This document shows, one piece after another, positions 61,571 through 64,000 of a stretch of 64,000 nucleotides of DNA (position 1 is the first letter of the stretch; the number at the start of each line of letters is the position of its first letter). Where the stretch lies: the NCBI RefSeq assembly GCF_021183625.1, contig NZ_CP089214.1, positions 6,324,001 to 6,388,000 of the forward strand. Direction: 5' to 3'. This DNA is from Nocardia asteroides. GTDB lineage: Bacteria; Actinomycetota; Actinomycetes; Mycobacteriales; Mycobacteriaceae. Position numbers and translations under genes: made by a program. A model generated the notes under the pieces. It saw nothing but the letters and a program-made list of their open reading frames with translations. It was not told the origin of the DNA and ran no database searches.

Positions 61571-62469
61571 CCGGCACTTTCGCCCGCCTGACCCACTTCA
61601 CCCGGGTCATGTACAAGCCGCACTACCTGCTCTACGGCGTCCTGTGGGTCTTCGCCCTCGAGGCCACCCTCGCCCTGCTCGCGGCGCCGGAGACGCCGTG
61701 GCGACCGTCCTGGTCGACGGGGCTCCGGGTGCTGATCGTCGCGATCGTGCTGCTCTACCTGCGCATGGTGGACGAGCAGAAGGACCTCGCCTACGACCGG
61801 GTGCACAACCCCGACCGGCCCCTGGTCACCGGGGCGGTCACCGCCACCGACCTGCGGATCGGCATGGCGGTCATCGCCGTCCTCGCCGTGGCCGGGAGCC
61901 TGCTGCTCTCGGCGGGATCAGCGCTCGCCATCGCCGCGGTGCTGCTCTACGGGCTCGGGCTGTGGGGGCTGGAGCGGGTCTCGGCGTGGGTGCGGGACGA
62001 CATCCTGGTCAACCTGGTGGTCACCTACCCGGTGCAGCTGCTGGTCACCGCCTACGTCCTGGTCTCGGTGCTGGACACCGAGGGGCTGAACGCCGGCTTC
62101 TGGCGGCTGGCCCCCGCCGCGCTGATCTTCGCCGGCGCGTTCCTGCAGTTCGAGTTCGCGCGGAAGACGGCGCACGAGCCGCGGCCGGGGGAGCACTACT
62201 ACTCGAACGTGCTCGGCGCGCGGGGAAGCACGGCCGTGTCGCTGCTGTTCGTGGCGCTGGCGGTCGGGGCCGAGCTGGCGCTGGTGCGGCCGTGGGAGTT
62301 CGGGGGCGCCCGCTTCGCCGTGGGGTCGCTGGTGCTGCCGCTGGCGTTGCTGCCCGCCTCCGGCGCTCTGCGGTTCCTCCGCGGGGCGGAGTTCCCGCTG
62401 GGACCGCCGGTGCTGTTCATCCTCGGGCTCTACGCGGTGCTCATCGCCCAGTCCGCGGTCGGAGCGTGA
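61567..62469 (+). CDS. UbiA-family membrane transferase
   Basis: 300 residues from GTG 61567 (GTGA overlap) with about eight membrane segments. The first Asp-rich motif is DEQKDLAYDR followed by NPDRPLVTG, close to the UbiA pattern. The second site (EFARKTAHEPRPGEHYYS) has fewer Asp than usual. UbiA enzymes transfer a polyprenyl or similar lipid pyrophosphate group to an aromatic, lipid or sugar-phosphate acceptor in the membrane; relatives in Mycobacteriales use phosphoribosyl donors. Here it would anchor or prenylate the cluster product. Its last 29 bp overlap the convergent P450 gene. Confidence 0.82.
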   Translation: MTGTFARLTHFTRVMYKPHYLLYGVLWVFALEATLALLAAPETPWRPSWSTGLRVLIVAIVLLYLRMVDEQKDLAYDRVHNPDRPLVTGAVTATDLRIGMAVIAVLAVAGSLLLSAGSALAIAAVLLYGLGLWGLERVSAWVRDDILVNLVVTYPVQLLVTAYVLVSVLDTEGLNAGFWRLAPAALIFAGAFLQFEFARKTAHEPRPGEHYYSNVLGARGSTAVSLLFVALAVGAELALVRPWEFGGARFAVGSLVLPLALLPASGALRFLRGAEFPLGPPVLFILGLYAVLIAQSAVGA

Positions 62470-64000
62470 CCGGAAGCCGGGACGGCGCCGCGACGAAATC
62501 CCCGCTGGACGGTTTCACGCGGTAACCGCTGTCCAGCACCGGGTCCCAGTGCGTGAAGAGCGCGGCGGTGGCGAGCGTGATGGTGAGCAGCGCGAAATTG
62601 TTGCCGGGGCAGTGCCTGGCGCCGACACCGAAGGGCAGCACCGCCTTGCGGTCGATGTCATCCACCCGCTCCGGGGCCCAGCGCTCCGGGTCGAAGCGGG
62701 CGGGGTCGGGGTAGTACCGGGGATCGTGGTGCACCAGGTAGGGGCTGTAGACGATCATGGCGCCGTCCGGCAGGGTGAGGCCGTCGAAGGTGACCGGGCC
62801 GTCGGCGTTCTGCGTGCTCACCCACGGCCCCCAGTACCGCAGCGTCTCCAGGATCACCCGGCGCAGGTACGGCAGCCGGAACAGGTGATCGGGCTCGACC
62901 GGGCCCGCGCCGACCTCCGTATCCAGTTCGGCGCGAACGGCTTTCCGGATATCAGGCGAGCGCAGCGTCTCGTACCAGACCCAGGCCAGGATGGAGGCGG
63001 TGGAGCCGACGCCGGCCGCGAGCATGAGGATCAGCTCGTCCACGATCTCCTCGTCGCCGAGCGTGGCGCCGGTCTCCGCGTCGACGTGGCCGATGAGCGC
63101 CGAGAGCACGTCGCGGTGGTCCCGCCCGTCGGCGCGGTAGGCGCGCACCACCGCGCCGATCTCCCCGCGCAGCGCCGCGGCCTTGGCGGCGAACCTGCGG
63201 TCGGCGAGGAACCTGGCCCGGTTCACGGCGTCGGGCAGGGCGGCGCGCTGCACCACCTGGGCCAGCAGCCACGGAATGTTCTGCCTGACCTCGGCCTTGG
63301 CGGCGGCGCCGAAGTCGGCGGTGAAGAGGGTGGCGGAGATGGTGTCGAGGACGAGGGCGTGCGCCGATTCCATCAGGTTCACCGTGCCGGGCAGGGCCTC
63401 GGCCCAGTCGTCCGCGATCGCCGCGGTGACGGCCGCGTAGTCCTGGAGGCGGCGCCGGCGCAGGGCGGGGGCGATCATGCGGCGGCGCAGTTCGTGCGGG
63501 GTGCCGGAGAGGACGTTGGAGGCGCCGCGGACCACCTCGTGCATGGCGGCGCGCAGGTCGTCGCGGTGGAATTCGCCCGCCGTGCCGAAGCCGACCTGCC
63601 GGACGAGCTCCGGGGTGGTGAGGACGTAGGCCGGGCGCGGGCCGAGGTAGACGCGCACCACCGGGCCGACGGCGGCCAGGGAGCGGACGAAGCCGAGGCT
63701 GTCGCGGAGCGCCGCGATGCTGTGGCCGAGCAGGGGGAGCCGGCCGGGGGCTGTCGGCACCTCGGCGGGGGTGCGCGGCATGCGGGCGCCGGGCGGGTCG
63801 GTGAGCAGGTCGGTGTAGATGCCGATGAGCTCGGTGCTGAGCACGGATTGGCGGGCGGAGAACTCCGTCGCGGTGACGGCGTCGCGCAGGGTTTCCAGCT
63901 CGGCGGGCGATTCCGCCAGTGCGCGGAGGGCGGCGGCGATGGCGGCGGGTTCGGGGGCGGTCAGGATGCCGCCGCCCGGGGGCACCGATTCGCCGAGCGC
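62441..64000 (-). CDS. Cytochrome P450 fused in frame to the end of a probable glycosyltransferase (partial)
   Basis: The frame enters at the right edge and stays open to the stop at 62441. The upstream 70 or so residues (ALGESVPPGGGILTAPEP, then AAALRALAESPAELETLR and ELIGIYTDLL) look like the C-terminal end of a GT4-type glycosyltransferase. The P450 begins near M at 63781 (MPRTPAEVPTAPGRLPLLGHS) and has the ETLR (ExxR) motif, heme ligand Cys in FGVGARHCPGNN, and the I-helix AAGVGSTAS, where the usual acid-Thr pair is Gly-Ser. No stop separates the parts, so either a true fusion or a P450 with its own start at 63781 (446 residues). Convergent with the acyl/AfsA cluster. Confidence 0.8.
   Translation of the reverse strand, partial: ALGESVPPGGGILTAPEPAAIAAALRALAESPAELETLRDAVTATEFSARQSVLSTELIGIYTDLLTDPPGARMPRTPAEVPTAPGRLPLLGHSIAALRDSLGFVRSLAAVGPVVRVYLGPRPAYVLTTPELVRQVGFGTAGEFHRDDLRAAMHEVVRGASNVLSGTPHELRRRMIAPALRRRRLQDYAAVTAAIADDWAEALPGTVNLMESAHALVLDTISATLFTADFGAAAKAEVRQNIPWLLAQVVQRAALPDAVNRARFLADRRFAAKAAALRGEIGAVVRAYRADGRDHRDVLSALIGHVDAETGATLGDEEIVDELILMLAAGVGSTASILAWVWYETLRSPDIRKAVRAELDTEVGAGPVEPDHLFRLPYLRRVILETLRYWGPWVSTQNADGPVTFDGLTLPDGAMIVYSPYLVHHDPRYYPDPARFDPERWAPERVDDIDRKAVLPFGVGARHCPGNNFALLTITLATAALFTHWDPVLDSGYRVKPSSGDFVAAPSRLPVTLRPRTGR

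Overview
The window is high-GC DNA, densely packed with genes that often overlap by four bases (ATGA or GTGA). Gene content points to an actinobacterium of the Mycobacteriales, most like Nocardia: an Mtb12-like lipoprotein, an EthA/EthR-like locus, many acyl-CoA dehydrogenases and F420/LLM-type oxidoreductases, PknB-type kinase, UbiA and AfsA families. This placement is inference from gene content. I saw no rRNA, tRNA, CRISPR array, insertion sequence or phage gene.

Layout. 1-20114 is a mixed redox and regulatory region: a PadR regulator coupled to a membrane protein and divergent from a haloalkane dehalogenase; a sigma factor; an epimerase/kinase/SDR/acyl-CoA dehydrogenase run on the minus strand; an LLM monooxygenase; a divergent Baeyer-Villiger monooxygenase / FMO pair with an EthR-like TetR; an alpha/beta hydrolase carrying a recent 18-bp minisatellite; and an XRE-cupin regulator facing a thioredoxin-reductase-like flavoprotein.

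20115-50244 is a large catabolic island: ferredoxin, acyl-CoA ligase, three pairs or singles of acyl-CoA dehydrogenases, enoyl-CoA hydratases, SDR dehydrogenases, two thiolases, a CaiB-type CoA transferase, an amidohydrolase, a branched-chain-type ABC importer, and a Rieske oxygenase with a small partner. It looks like uptake, CoA activation, hydroxylation and beta-oxidation of a hydrophobic (perhaps cyclic) carboxylic acid. Promoters across 28 kb share a 15-bp palindrome, GAGAAT-N3-ATTCTC (three perfect copies, two with one mismatch), which defines a probable regulon; the TetR gene at 28808-29467 beside one copy is the best candidate regulator. A VapBC toxin-antitoxin pair and a frameshifted amidase lie inside the island.

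52340-62469 is the most unusual part: seven plus-strand genes, all overlapping, encode a PEP-synthase/rifampin-phosphotransferase-like enzyme, a fatty acyl-AMP ligase fused to a nucleotidyltransferase domain, an acyl carrier protein, a thioester-reductase-like SDR, an NDP-kinase-like protein with its catalytic His, an AfsA double-hotdog protein and a UbiA-family membrane transferase. A minus-strand ORF, open at the right edge, joins the end of a probable glycosyltransferase to a cytochrome P450 and overlaps the 3' end of the UbiA gene. I do not recognise this gene set as a described pathway; it may make a phosphorylated or nucleotidylated, acyl-derived signalling lipid.
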